From: Pseudomonadota bacterium | GTDB lineage: Bacteria > Pseudomonadota > Alphaproteobacteria > Caulobacterales > Caulobacteraceae | Length of the DNA stretch: 64,000 nucleotides | Direction of reading: 5' to 3' | Assembly (NCBI GenBank): GCA_963205025.1 | Contig: CAUJHO010000013.1 | Coordinates: forward strand, 1 to 64,000 | Shown: positions 42,387 through 51,575 of the stretch, one piece after another | How positions within the stretch are numbered: the first letter of the stretch is position 1 | Layout: the number at the start of each line of letters is the position of its first letter | The notes under the pieces: model-generated | What the model saw: the letters and a program-made list of their open reading frames with translations, nothing else | What the model was told of the DNA's origin: nothing | The model's database searches: none | Translations under genes and position numbers: made by a program

Positions 42387-43928
42387 ATGAGCGATCAGGA
42401 CCAAGCGGGCGTCTATCTGGGCCAGTCGACCAAGGCCGAGACCCTGTTGTTCCGGCGGACCAATCGCCATGGCGTCGTCGCCGGCGCGACCGGTACGGGC
42501 AAGACCGTTACCCTGCAGATCATGGCCCAGGGCTTTGCCGACGCCGGCGTTCCCGTCTTTGCCGCCGATGTGAAGGGGGATCTGTCGGGCATCTGCCAGA
42601 TCGGCACGCCGAATGAAAAGCTGTTGGCCCGCGCCCAGCAGATTGGACTGGAGCTGGTGCCCGAGGCCGCGCCAACGATCTTCTGGGACCTGTTTGGTCG
42701 CAAGGGGCACCCGATCCGCACCACCATGTCGGAGGTCGGCCCGCTGTTGCTGGCCCGTATGCTGGAGCTGAACGACGTCCAGGAAGCGGTCCTGTCAGTG
42801 ACGTTCCGGGTCGCTGACGACGAAGGCCTGCTGCTGCTCGACATCGAGGACCTGCGGGCGGTCCTGGCCTATGTTTCCGAACACGCCGACGAAATCGGGC
42901 GGCGTTACGGCAATGTCGCTCCGGCCACGGTCGCGGCCATCCAGCGCGCCCTGCTGCAGGTCGAGGACCAGGGCGGGGCGGGCTTCTTCGGCGAGCCGGC
43001 GCTGCAGCTGTCGGATCTGATGCGGACCACCCCAGAGGGCAAGGGTATCGTTTCGGTGCTGGACGCCACCACGCTGATCAACAGTCCCCGGCTCTATTCG
43101 ACCTTCCTCCTGTGGCTGATGTCCGAACTGTTCGAACAGCTCCCGGAGGTCGGGGATCCGGACAAGCCCAAGCTGGTCTTCTTCTTCGACGAGGCCCATC
43201 TCCTGTTCCGCGACACACCCAAGGCCCTAATGGAGAAGGTCGAACAGGTGGTGCGGCTGATCCGGTCCAAGGGCGTCGGCATCTATTTCGTCACCCAGAA
43301 CCCGGCGGACATTCCCGACACGGTGCTGGCGCAACTCGGCAACCGCATCCAGCATGCCCTGCGCGCCTATACCCCGAGCGAACAGCGCGGCCTGAGAGCC
43401 GCGTCCGACAGCTTCCGCCCCAATCCCGATTTCGATACGGCCACGGCCATCCAGGAGCTCGGCGTCGGCGAGGCCCTGGTCTCGACGCTGGACGAAAAGG
43501 GGGCCCCGACCGTCGTGCAGAAAACCCTGATCCGGCCGCCGGCGTCGCGGCTGGGTCCGGTGACCGATGCGGAACGCGCCGCGGTCATGGCCGCCAGCCC
43601 CGTTCGTGGCGTCTATGACACGCCCGCCAATCGTCAGTCGGCCCACGAGCTGCTGCAGCAACGAGCCGAGGCAGCGATCGCCCAGGCCGATGCGCGTGAC
43701 GCCCAGCAGGATAGGCTGGACCGCGCCGAACAGGATCGCACGCCGCCGGCCCCGCGCTCGCGTTCGACCCCATCTGGCGGATCGCGGGCCCGCACCCCGG
43801 CCGCGCCCCGTCGCTCCAATCGCCAGTCGACGGCAGAGGCCTTCGGCAAGTCCGTGGCGCGGTCGGTCGGGTCCCAGATCGGCCGGGCCCTGGTGCGCGG
43901 AATTCTCGGTAGCCTGACGCGGCGCTAG
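42387..43928 (+). CDS. HerA-like helicase / DUF853 ATPase
   Basis: GVVAGATGTGKTVTLQIMAQGFADAGVPVFAADVKGDLSG; LVFFFDEAHLLF; GIYFVTQNPADIPD. Confidence 0.9.
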   Translation: MSDQDQAGVYLGQSTKAETLLFRRTNRHGVVAGATGTGKTVTLQIMAQGFADAGVPVFAADVKGDLSGICQIGTPNEKLLARAQQIGLELVPEAAPTIFWDLFGRKGHPIRTTMSEVGPLLLARMLELNDVQEAVLSVTFRVADDEGLLLLDIEDLRAVLAYVSEHADEIGRRYGNVAPATVAAIQRALLQVEDQGGAGFFGEPALQLSDLMRTTPEGKGIVSVLDATTLINSPRLYSTFLLWLMSELFEQLPEVGDPDKPKLVFFFDEAHLLFRDTPKALMEKVEQVVRLIRSKGVGIYFVTQNPADIPDTVLAQLGNRIQHALRAYTPSEQRGLRAASDSFRPNPDFDTATAIQELGVGEALVSTLDEKGAPTVVQKTLIRPPASRLGPVTDAERAAVMAASPVRGVYDTPANRQSAHELLQQRAEAAIAQADARDAQQDRLDRAEQDRTPPAPRSRSTPSGGSRARTPAAPRRSNRQSTAEAFGKSVARSVGSQIGRALVRGILGSLTRR

Positions 43929-45028
43929 CTCCGAGGGACCAGCCGCCACATCCTCAAGGGATGCCTGACCCGCCCGGCCTGAAGCCCGGCGGCCTCGCCC
44001 CGACCGACGTAGAAATCGGCGCGGACCGGACCCCGGATCGCGCCGCCGGTGTCCAGCGCCACCACCAGCCCCTGATAGCCCCGGTCAGCACCGACCAGAT
44101 CGCCTTGCGGGGCCACGATCCAGACCAGGTCGCCATAGGACCAGTGCGCCGGGTCCACTGCGATCGAACGACCCGCCACAAGGGGCAGGCCCGCCGCCCC
44201 CATGGGGCCACGGCCGTCATCCGGCTCAAGTCGGAAAAAGACATAGCGCGGATTGAGATTCATGATGGTCTGCGCCTCGGCCCCGCGATGCCTGGCTAAC
44301 CAGCCCCGGATCGCCTCGCCGGAGGTGCCGTTGGCCGGCAGAAGACCCCGCTCCACCATCGGTCGTGCGATCCCCACAAAGGTCTGTCCGTTGTGAGCGG
44401 CATAGGCCGCGCGCCGCGTCGTGCCGTCTTCGAAGGTCAGATAGCCGGACCCCTGGATCTGCAGGAAGAACAGGTCTTCGGGCCGCATCCAGGCGATGGG
44501 CGCTGCATCCGTCTCGTCGATTTCAGCGCGCGCCGGATACGGAACCAGGCGCCGATCGGCCAGCCGCTGTTGCACGGTCGCCCCATCGGCGACCAGATCG
44601 AGCGGTCGCGCCAGGACGGGGGCCGAGAATTCTTCGGTGCGATACAGGCGCGCTGCATATTCGGGGGCGAAATAGGCCGTCAGCAGGCCCTGCTCATCGC
44701 CCCGCTCGACGACGAACCAGGCCTCGAGGAACCGTCGTGCCGCCTCGGCCTGTCCAGAGGGCAGGACGCGGGCCGCCTGGCAAGCCGCCGCATAGGCGGC
44801 ATCCTGTGCCGCGTGGCAGGTCTCAGCCCAGGCCTCGACCGCAGCCAGGTGGTTTTCCTCGGCCCAGCCCGGCAAGGTCGCCGGACTGAGGCCGGGCCCC
44901 GCCGGCGGGATCACGGATGCGCCCCCGCCCGGTTGCGGCTCGGGTCTCGTCGGCACCGAAGCGGTCGTGCAGGCCGCCAGAACCGAGGCTGTGACCAGGC
45001 TAGCCGCCAGGGCGGTGAGGCGCCTCAC
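43925..45028 (-). CDS. mltA: Membrane-bound lytic murein transglycosylase A
   Basis: LTAYFAPEYAARL; FFLQIQGSGYLTFEDG; AVDPAHWSYGDLVWI; DTGGAIRGPVRADFYVGRG. Confidence 0.93.
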   Translation of the reverse strand: MRRLTALAASLVTASVLAACTTASVPTRPEPQPGGGASVIPPAGPGLSPATLPGWAEENHLAAVEAWAETCHAAQDAAYAAACQAARVLPSGQAEAARRFLEAWFVVERGDEQGLLTAYFAPEYAARLYRTEEFSAPVLARPLDLVADGATVQQRLADRRLVPYPARAEIDETDAAPIAWMRPEDLFFLQIQGSGYLTFEDGTTRRAAYAAHNGQTFVGIARPMVERGLLPANGTSGEAIRGWLARHRGAEAQTIMNLNPRYVFFRLEPDDGRGPMGAAGLPLVAGRSIAVDPAHWSYGDLVWIVAPQGDLVGADRGYQGLVVALDTGGAIRGPVRADFYVGRGEAAGLQAGRVRHPLRMWRLVPRS

Positions 45029-45654
45029 GCGCGCGCCTCCTCCACCCGGGCCAGGACCCAGTTCGGATCGCCAGAGCCGATGCGGCGCTCGAAGGTCCAG
45101 AGCTCGGCGGTGCGGCGCTCTTCGTTGGTGGAAACACCGTCGTGAGTGACCTCGCTCTTCACCTCGGCCAGAAAGCGGACGCGGGCGCTGGCAAGATCAC
45201 CCCGGGCCTCAACCCGATCCAGATCGGCGCGCGGCGGATGCGCCAGTTCGACCGTCTCCGACCGTCCGCTGGCCTCGCGGGCGGCGATTCCCTGTTCGAA
45301 CGAAACCATGACCGGGCCAGCCAGAAGCGGCCTGAGCGTCTCGCGGTCGCCCGCAGCATAGGCCCGAACGATGGTTTCATAGGCATGGCGAGCCCCGTCG
45401 AGGAACCGCGCCGGATCGAAGGCTGGATCGCTCCTGCGCAACTGGGCAACACCTTCAGCGGCAGCCGGGTCCAGCCCCAGGCCGAAATCCTGACGTCCCG
45501 GCTCGGCCGGGGCCTCGGAACCGCCCGGCAAGGCCGGGGCGGGGCGGTCCTCGGGCTGGCGACCGACCTTCTTGCCGAGCACATTGTACAACAGCACCAG
45601 CAAGACTGCCGCCACGGCGGCAAAGACAACCATCTGGATAAGCGCGGGGTCCAA
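45025..45654 (-). CDS. Tim44-like domain protein
   Basis: Single N-terminal TM plus Tim44-like domain ([28 protein letters not shown]...[19 protein letters not shown]). Confidence 0.88.
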   Translation of the reverse strand: MDPALIQMVVFAAVAAVLLVLLYNVLGKKVGRQPEDRPAPALPGGSEAPAEPGRQDFGLGLDPAAAEGVAQLRRSDPAFDPARFLDGARHAYETIVRAYAAGDRETLRPLLAGPVMVSFEQGIAAREASGRSETVELAHPPRADLDRVEARGDLASARVRFLAEVKSEVTHDGVSTNEERRTAELWTFERRIGSGDPNWVLARVEEARA

Positions 45655-45799
45655 AACGACGGGATTCCTTATTCTGCAGGCCCTATCGAGTAAGCATCGC
45701 GGCCCCGATGCGCAAGGTCGCTCGGCCGCGCGACGTTGCGCCCGAGGGCCTGTCGTGATAGGCGCCGCCGCCTCGATTTCCTTCTTTCAGAGACCTCCG

Positions 45800-46318
45800 A
45801 TGACCGATCAACCGCCCGCCGACGCCGGAAACGCCCCTGACGGTGCGCCGCAAGGAACGCCGATGGGGCCGCAGATGCGGGTCCTGGTGCAGTATGTGCG
45901 CGACCTGTCCTTCGAAAACCCGCGGGCGCCGGATTCGCTGCGGGTCGACGGCAAGCCCGCCATCGACCTGGCGGTCGAGATGAATGCGCGCGGGCGTCGC
46001 GACGACCTGTACGAAGTCGAGCTCAAGCTGTCGGTCGGCGCTTCGATCGAGCAGCAGGCGGTCTTCCAGATCGAGCTGGTCTATGGCGGCGTCTTCCAGA
46101 TCGCCGGTGTGGCCGAGGCCGACATGGAGCCGTTCCTGCTGATCGAATGCCCGCGCTACCTGTTCCCCTATGCGCGCGAGATCATTTCGCGGGCGTCGTC
46201 GGATGGTGGCTTCTATCCGCCGTTCCAGCTCGATCCGCTGGACTTCGCCGGCATCTATCACGCCCGCAAGGCCCAGGCGGCCCAGCTCAACCAGGCCGAA
46301 CCCGCCGGCGAGGCCTGA
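45800..46318 (+). CDS. secB: Protein-export chaperone SecB
   Basis: [57 protein letters not shown]. Confidence 0.97.
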   Translation: MTDQPPADAGNAPDGAPQGTPMGPQMRVLVQYVRDLSFENPRAPDSLRVDGKPAIDLAVEMNARGRRDDLYEVELKLSVGASIEQQAVFQIELVYGGVFQIAGVAEADMEPFLLIECPRYLFPYAREIISRASSDGGFYPPFQLDPLDFAGIYHARKAQAAQLNQAEPAGEA

Positions 46319-46324
46319 ACAAAG

Positions 46325-46471
46325 CGCGTCCCGATACGTGGGAACCGGTTATCGGATCAAGACGCGCGCCCACGACAAGCCGCGTCCCGATAAGTGGGAA
46401 CCGGTTATCGGATCAAAACGCGCGCCCACGACAAGCCGCGTCCCGATAAGTGGGAACCGGTTATCGGATCA
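46325..46471. repeat. 56-bp tandem repeat (2 full copies plus a third truncated at 35 bp) between secB and dnaQ
   Basis: Unit CGCGTCCCGATAAGTGGGAACCGGTTATCGGATCAAAACGCGCGCCCACGACAAGC at 46325, 46381 and 46437; each contains inverted repeat CCGATAA...TTATCGG (copy 1 degenerate). Confidence 0.95.
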
Positions 46472-47176
46472 GTCGGCCAGGTCCGATGCCAGGCGTGCCC
46501 ACAGACTGGTATCGGCCAGCGTCGTCTTCAGAAAGGCGGCGTGACGCGCCCGCTCGGCCGGGGTCGAGCGCGCGGCCAGCGGCCGCGGTCGATCACCATG
46601 GGCTGACTGTCCGACCTCCGTGCGGGCGCGCGCGATTTCCGGGCTGGACAGGTCCAGGGCGCGCTCCCGGCCCCCTTTAAGCTCCAGATAGACCGACGAC
46701 AGCAGGCGCGCATCGATCAAGGCGCCGTGTAGCGTCCGCTCGACCAGCGACACCTTGAAGCGCTTGCACAGGGCGTCGAGCGAATTGGCCATGCCCGGAA
46801 ATCGCTTCTGGGCCAGCTGCAACGTATCGATCCACCGGTCGTCGGCGATAATCGGCCGACCGGCCGCCTCCAGTTCAAAATTGACGAAGTTGCGGTCGAA
46901 CCCAGCGTTGTGGGCGACCACCGGCGCATCGGCGATAAAGGCGTGCAGGTCGTCGGCAATATCGGCAAACCTGGGGGCGTCCTTGACCTTTTCATTGGTG
47001 ATGCCGTGTACCCGCACGACCTCCGGGCCGATGATCCGGCCCGGGTTGATCAGGGTGTGAAAAGTCCGGCCGGTCGGCGTCAGATTTTCCAGCTCGATAC
47101 AGCCGATTTCGACCATCCGGTCGCCGCCACGGGGGTCAAAGCCGGTGGTTTCCGTATCCAGGACAATTTCGCGCAT
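46469..47176 (-). CDS. dnaQ: DNA polymerase III subunit epsilon
   Basis: MREIVLDTETTGFDPRGGDRMVEIGCIEL ExoI motif; HNAGFDRNFVNFEL. Confidence 0.97.
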   Translation of the reverse strand: MREIVLDTETTGFDPRGGDRMVEIGCIELENLTPTGRTFHTLINPGRIIGPEVVRVHGITNEKVKDAPRFADIADDLHAFIADAPVVAHNAGFDRNFVNFELEAAGRPIIADDRWIDTLQLAQKRFPGMANSLDALCKRFKVSLVERTLHGALIDARLLSSVYLELKGGRERALDLSSPEIARARTEVGQSAHGDRPRPLAARSTPAERARHAAFLKTTLADTSLWARLASDLAD

Positions 47177-47181
47177 GGCCC

Positions 47182-47829
47182 TTACTCGCCCGGTTCGTCC
47201 GGCCTGTGAAGGGTGCCCGCGCGCCGCGCCTGCCATTCGGGTGTGGACAGCCGCCAGAGCACCGCCTTGACCTCGGCCCGGCTGTCCTCAAGGGTCCCGT
47301 CGGTTGCGATCACGAAATCCGCTCGGGTGCGCTTGTCCTCATCGGGCATCTGGCGCGCCAGGATCTGCTCGAACCGAGCCGCCGACATCCCCGGACGGGA
47401 CAGCACCCTCTGCCGCTGGATCGCAGCCGGGGCTGACACCACCACCACCACATCAACCTCGGCTTCGGCCCCGGTCTCAAACAGAAGCGGGACATCGACC
47501 ACAGCCACCTCGGTGCCCTGATCCCGGGCCGTCGCCAGAAAAGCCGCTCGATCCCGCCGAACCAGCGGATGAACCAGGGCTTCCAGCTTGGCAAAACCCT
47601 CTGGGGCGGCCCGCAGGCATTCGGCCAGGGCGCGGCGGTCGACGCCGCCGTCTGGTGATGTCGTTCCGGCAAACAGAACTTCAACCCCGGCGACCGCCGC
47701 TCCCCCCGGCCCATAGAGACGATGGACAGCCGCATCAGCATCCCAGACCGCACAACCCTCGTCGGCAAAAAAGCCGAGCACCGTCGACTTGCCCATGCCG
47801 ATCGACCCGGTCAGTCCGATCACGATCAT
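47182..47829 (-). CDS. coaE: Dephospho-CoA kinase
   Basis: MIVIGLTGSIGMGKSTVLGFF; VDVPLLFETG. Confidence 0.96.
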   Translation of the reverse strand: MIVIGLTGSIGMGKSTVLGFFADEGCAVWDADAAVHRLYGPGGAAVAGVEVLFAGTTSPDGGVDRRALAECLRAAPEGFAKLEALVHPLVRRDRAAFLATARDQGTEVAVVDVPLLFETGAEAEVDVVVVVSAPAAIQRQRVLSRPGMSAARFEQILARQMPDEDKRTRADFVIATDGTLEDSRAEVKAVLWRLSTPEWQARRAGTLHRPDEPGE

Positions 47830-48650
47830 CCGTTCGCCTCCAGAACCTTCAAACACAGGCTTCGGACATCCACGTCCGGTACAGCGCATCCGAACAGGGC
47901 CGAAAAGCTCGGACGGGCCTGTCCGATCAGCATGGCCAGGCCGTCGACAGTGGTTAGGCCTTCGGCCTCGGCGGCGGCCAGCAGCGGCGTCATTAGCGGG
48001 CGATAACTCATGTCCATGACGATGGCGTCACGGGCCATGCCACCCAGATTTGGGGAATCAACGTGCGATGCAGCATTGATCAACATATGCGCCTCCTCGA
48101 GCGCTCCTGCCACCGCATCCAGCGACCAGGCCGAGACGCCTGACCCGAAATGGGACGCCTGGGCCGCCGCCCGCCCCAGGGTCCGATTGACCAGACGGAT
48201 ATCGGTTGAGCCCTCGGACCTGAGGGCGTGCACCGCCGCGCTCGCAGCCCCGCCTGCCCCCAGTATGACGATCGGGCCACGGCTGAAATCATGATCGGGC
48301 ACGCGGGCTCGGATGGCCGCAATCAGCCCTTGCCCGTCGGTGCTGCGGGCCTCGGGACGCTTTCCCAGAAGCAGCAGATTGACTGATCCGGTGGCTCGGG
48401 CCTCCGGCCCTATCCCCGCCCCGCGTTCTTCAGCCCAGCGAAAGGCGTGAGGCTTGTACGGGGCCGTCACATTGCAGCCGACCAGGTCTGCGGAGTCCAA
48501 CAGGGCCATCAGTTCCTCAGGCGAGGCCGGGGCCAGAGCCAGATAACGGCCGTCGATCCCGGCGGCCTCCAGCCAGGCGGTATGGATCACCGGGCTGAGC
48601 GAATGATCGATGGGAAGGCCGACCACGGCGGCCGTCCGGGTTGACCTCAC
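47826..48650 (-). CDS. aroE: Shikimate dehydrogenase
   Basis: VVGLPIDHSLSPVIHTAWLEAAGIDGRY; NVTAPYKPHAF; GAGGAASAAVHAL. Confidence 0.95.
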   Translation of the reverse strand: MRSTRTAAVVGLPIDHSLSPVIHTAWLEAAGIDGRYLALAPASPEELMALLDSADLVGCNVTAPYKPHAFRWAEERGAGIGPEARATGSVNLLLLGKRPEARSTDGQGLIAAIRARVPDHDFSRGPIVILGAGGAASAAVHALRSEGSTDIRLVNRTLGRAAAQASHFGSGVSAWSLDAVAGALEEAHMLINAASHVDSPNLGGMARDAIVMDMSYRPLMTPLLAAAEAEGLTTVDGLAMLIGQARPSFSALFGCAVPDVDVRSLCLKVLEANG

Positions 48651-49240
48651 GACACCATCACTCCACGCCCCCGAAGCTCGGCCAGCAGGGGCAGCAGGGG
48701 CAGGCCCAGGATGGTGAAATAGTCGCCCTCGATCCGTTCAAACAGCTGAACCCCCTCTCCCTCGAGCCAGTAGCCGCCCACCGCCGACAGGGCGGCCTCG
48801 GCATTCGTCGCCACATAGGCGTCGATATAGGTCCGGCTCAGAGACCGAACGGTCAATTCCGCTGTGTCGCAGACACTCCAGACCAGCTGGCCGTCGCAGG
48901 CGAGTGCGGCCCCGGAGTGAAGCCGGTGGGTTCGACCCGAAAACTGCCCCAGTCGCGCGCGCGCCTCGTCCAGGCTGGCAGCCTTGTCATAGAGGGTACC
49001 GTCCAGCTCCAGGGTCTGGTCCGAACCCAGCACCAGGGCACCGGGTCGGCGGCTCGAGACGGTCAGGGCCTTTTGGCCGGCCAGGGCCTCGGCGACTGCG
49101 GCCGCCGTCGCCCCTTCGCTCAGAAGCCGCCCCTTGAACGCGCTCTCGTCCAGATCGGCCGGATCGAGCGACACCTCGACGCCCGCAGCCTGGAGCATCT
49201 GGCGTCGGGCCGAACTTCGGCTGGCGAGGATCAGGGTCAT
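48647..49240 (-). CDS. maf: Maf-family nucleotide pyrophosphatase
   Basis: LILASRSSARRQMLQAAGVEVSL; VLGSDQTLELDG. Confidence 0.94.
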   Translation of the reverse strand: MTLILASRSSARRQMLQAAGVEVSLDPADLDESAFKGRLLSEGATAAAVAEALAGQKALTVSSRRPGALVLGSDQTLELDGTLYDKAASLDEARARLGQFSGRTHRLHSGAALACDGQLVWSVCDTAELTVRSLSRTYIDAYVATNAEAALSAVGGYWLEGEGVQLFERIEGDYFTILGLPLLPLLAELRGRGVMVS

Positions 49241-50085
49241 TGCGAGGCTCCCAGCTTGCCGGACCGACGCTCATTGATCAGATTGATGACCTGGGCAGCT
49301 GTCTCCTCGACGGATCGACGCGACACATCGATTACCGGCCAGCCCAGTCTTTCGAACAGACGGCGGGCCCGCACCGTTTCCTCGCGGACGCGGTCCGTAT
49401 CGACATAGTCGGTGGTGGGGTCGACCCCCAGATGCTGCAGACGATTGCGACGGATGGACACCAGCCGGTCCGGCGAGACGACCAGTCCGACCACCAGCGG
49501 GTGCTTCAGCTGTGAAAGAAGCTCGGGCGGGTCCTGGGTCGGGACCAGGGGCACATTGGCCGCCCGGATTCCCCGATGAGCCAGATAGACGCAGGTCGGC
49601 GTCTTGGACGTCCGGCTGACCCCCACCAGCACCACATCGGCGCGCTCCAGTTCGTCCAGGCCCTGGCCGTCATCATGGTGCATGGCGAAATCCAGGGCCC
49701 CCATGCGTTCGAAATAGTCGCTGTCCAGGGCGTGCTGGGCCCCGATCTTCCTTGACAGGGCCGCCCCCAGATAGCCGCCGACCACCTTCACCAGCGGATC
49801 CAGGGCCCCGAGCTGGGGGGCGCCGACACGGCGACATCCCGCCTCCAGCATCTGACGAAGCTCGGGGTCCACCAGCGTATGCAGGACGATCCCGGGGGCC
49901 GCCTCGATCTCCTCCAGCACCCGCTCGAGCTGTCGGGGCGTCCGGACCAGGGCATAGATGTGCTCGATCGGAATGACGCCCTCGAAACGGGCCACCACGG
50001 CCTTGGCCATGGCGTTCAGGGTCTCGCCGGTGGAATCCGACACCAGATGAACATGGAAATAGGTCGAGAACCTGCGGGGAGGCAT
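49237..50085 (-). CDS. Pyruvate,phosphate dikinase/PEP synthase regulatory protein (DUF299/PSRP)
   Basis: HLVSDSTGETLNAMAKAVVARF; ADVVLVGVSRTSKTPTCVYLAHRGIRAANVPLVP; ORF can extend to 50115 (TTG). Confidence 0.93.
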   Translation of the reverse strand: MPPRRFSTYFHVHLVSDSTGETLNAMAKAVVARFEGVIPIEHIYALVRTPRQLERVLEEIEAAPGIVLHTLVDPELRQMLEAGCRRVGAPQLGALDPLVKVVGGYLGAALSRKIGAQHALDSDYFERMGALDFAMHHDDGQGLDELERADVVLVGVSRTSKTPTCVYLAHRGIRAANVPLVPTQDPPELLSQLKHPLVVGLVVSPDRLVSIRRNRLQHLGVDPTTDYVDTDRVREETVRARRLFERLGWPVIDVSRRSVEETAAQVINLINERRSGKLGASQ

Positions 50086-50115
50086 CACGACTTTCGGGGG
50101 AAGGGATGTGGACAA

Positions 50116-50540
50116 TCGGGTCTCGGTTGGGGGCGGGAAATGCGAAACCGGACCCTAGCGCGCCTTGACCGGCAACGCACCTGGGACGGAGGTGGACGAA
50201 TCTTAAGCCTGTCCCCAGGTCTGTGCGTGCCGCCCAGCCCCGAGATTCACAGCCGGGGACAATTTCAACGGCGTCTCGACTGTACCCAGGTCGATCCCTC
50301 GCCATCGTTAAGACTTTGGTAAGGAACTCTTAAGCCTTTCTTAACCATCCCCGCTGTCCCCAGACCCGTGGACAGATCGCACCGGTCGCCTTCAAACCTG
50401 TCGGTGACTTGGGGTCTGGCGGGGAACAGGGCCAGGTTTCCCCCGTGATCCAGCCCGACTACTGATCTCTTCAATCCTTCTTGAATCCTCTTTTCTTGAG
50501 AGGGATTGAGCCTGATCCGGGGACGGCCTAGGACGCCTCC
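50116..50540. other. Candidate chromosomal replication origin (Cori-like intergenic region beside hemE)
   Basis: Longest gap between divergent maf/PSRP and hemE genes; CtrA box TTAA-N7-TTAAC at 50330-50345, near-match TTAA-N7-GTAA at 50308-50322, TTGTCCACA on the minus strand at 50107-50115, three GANTC sites, direct repeats TCTTAAGCCT and TGTCCCCAG. Confidence 0.75.
50330..50345 (+). promoter_or_regulatory. CtrA-type box TTAAGCCTTTCTTAAC
   Basis: Exact match to TTAA-N7-TTAAC. Confidence 0.8.
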
Positions 50541-51575
50541 ATGTCTGACCAACCTGATTTCCTGCGCGCCCTCGCCGGCGAAACCCTGGGCCGTCCGCCA
50601 GTCTGGTTCATGCGCCAGGCGGGCCGTTACCTGCCGGAATATCGCGCGCTTCGGGCCAAGGCCCCGGACTTCATCGGCTTCTGCCTGAATCCCGAGATGG
50701 CCGCAGAGGCCACTCTTCAGCCGATGCGGCGGTTCCCGTTCGATGCCGCCATCGTCTTTGCCGACATCCTGCTGATTCCAAAGGCGCTGGGCCAGGAGGT
50801 CTGGTTCGAGGCCGGCGAAGGGCCCAGGCTCGGTGCCCTACCGGACTTGACCCAGATGCGGGATCTGGCCCCCCGATCCGGTGAAACCCTGTCCCAGGTT
50901 GGAGAAACCCTCTCGCGGGTCCGGGCCGAGCTGCCGATCGACAAGGCCCTGATCGGCTTTTGTGGAGCTCCCTGGACGGTCGCGACCTATATGTTGGACG
51001 GGGTCGCGCGCACCATCGGCAAGGGCGAGCGCGCCAATGCCCGCACCTATGCCTATGCTGATCCCGAGGGGGTGGATGCCCTTCTGGCCATTCTGGTTGA
51101 GGCCAGCGCCTGGTACCTCAAGATGCAGGCCGACGCCGGGGCCCAGGCCTTGCAGGTCTTCGAAAGCTGGGCCGAGGGCCTACCCGACGATCTGTTCGAG
51201 CGGTTGGTGGTCAATCCGCACCAGATGTTGCTGGCGCGTCTGTCCGAGCTGGGCGTTCGCGTGCCGATCATCGGGTTTCCGCGCGGCTCCGCGGCCCTTG
51301 TCGAGGACTATGCGGCGCGGGTCCCGGTCCAGGCCATTGGCCTGGACACTGCCTGTCCACTGGCCGTAGGGCGGCGGGTCCAGGCGCTCAAACCCATCCA
51401 GGGGGCGCTCGATCCTCTGGTCCTGAGGGCTGGAGGCGCGGCCCTAGACCGCCGGATCGATCAACTACTCGACAGCTGGGGGAACGGCCCTTGGGTGTTC
51501 AACCTCGGCCACGGCATTCTGCCGGATGTGCCCATCGCCCATGTCGAACAGGCCCTCAAGCGGATCAAGGGCTGA
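50541..51575 (+). CDS. hemE: Uroporphyrinogen decarboxylase
   Basis: GRPPVWFMRQAGRYLPEYRALRAK; GFCGAPWTVATYML. Confidence 0.98.
   Translation: MSDQPDFLRALAGETLGRPPVWFMRQAGRYLPEYRALRAKAPDFIGFCLNPEMAAEATLQPMRRFPFDAAIVFADILLIPKALGQEVWFEAGEGPRLGALPDLTQMRDLAPRSGETLSQVGETLSRVRAELPIDKALIGFCGAPWTVATYMLDGVARTIGKGERANARTYAYADPEGVDALLAILVEASAWYLKMQADAGAQALQVFESWAEGLPDDLFERLVVNPHQMLLARLSELGVRVPIIGFPRGSAALVEDYAARVPVQAIGLDTACPLAVGRRVQALKPIQGALDPLVLRAGGAALDRRIDQLLDSWGNGPWVFNLGHGILPDVPIAHVEQALKRIKG

Noticed and set aside
46325-46471. Possible CRISPR array at the 56-bp repeats
   Set aside because: Repeats are directly tandem with no variable spacers, only about 2.6 copies, no cas genes
46170-46680. Small ORFs encoding repeated DKWEPVIGSKRAP / MGTGYRI peptides
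   Set aside because: Translations of the tandem non-coding repeat; no ribosome-binding or family support
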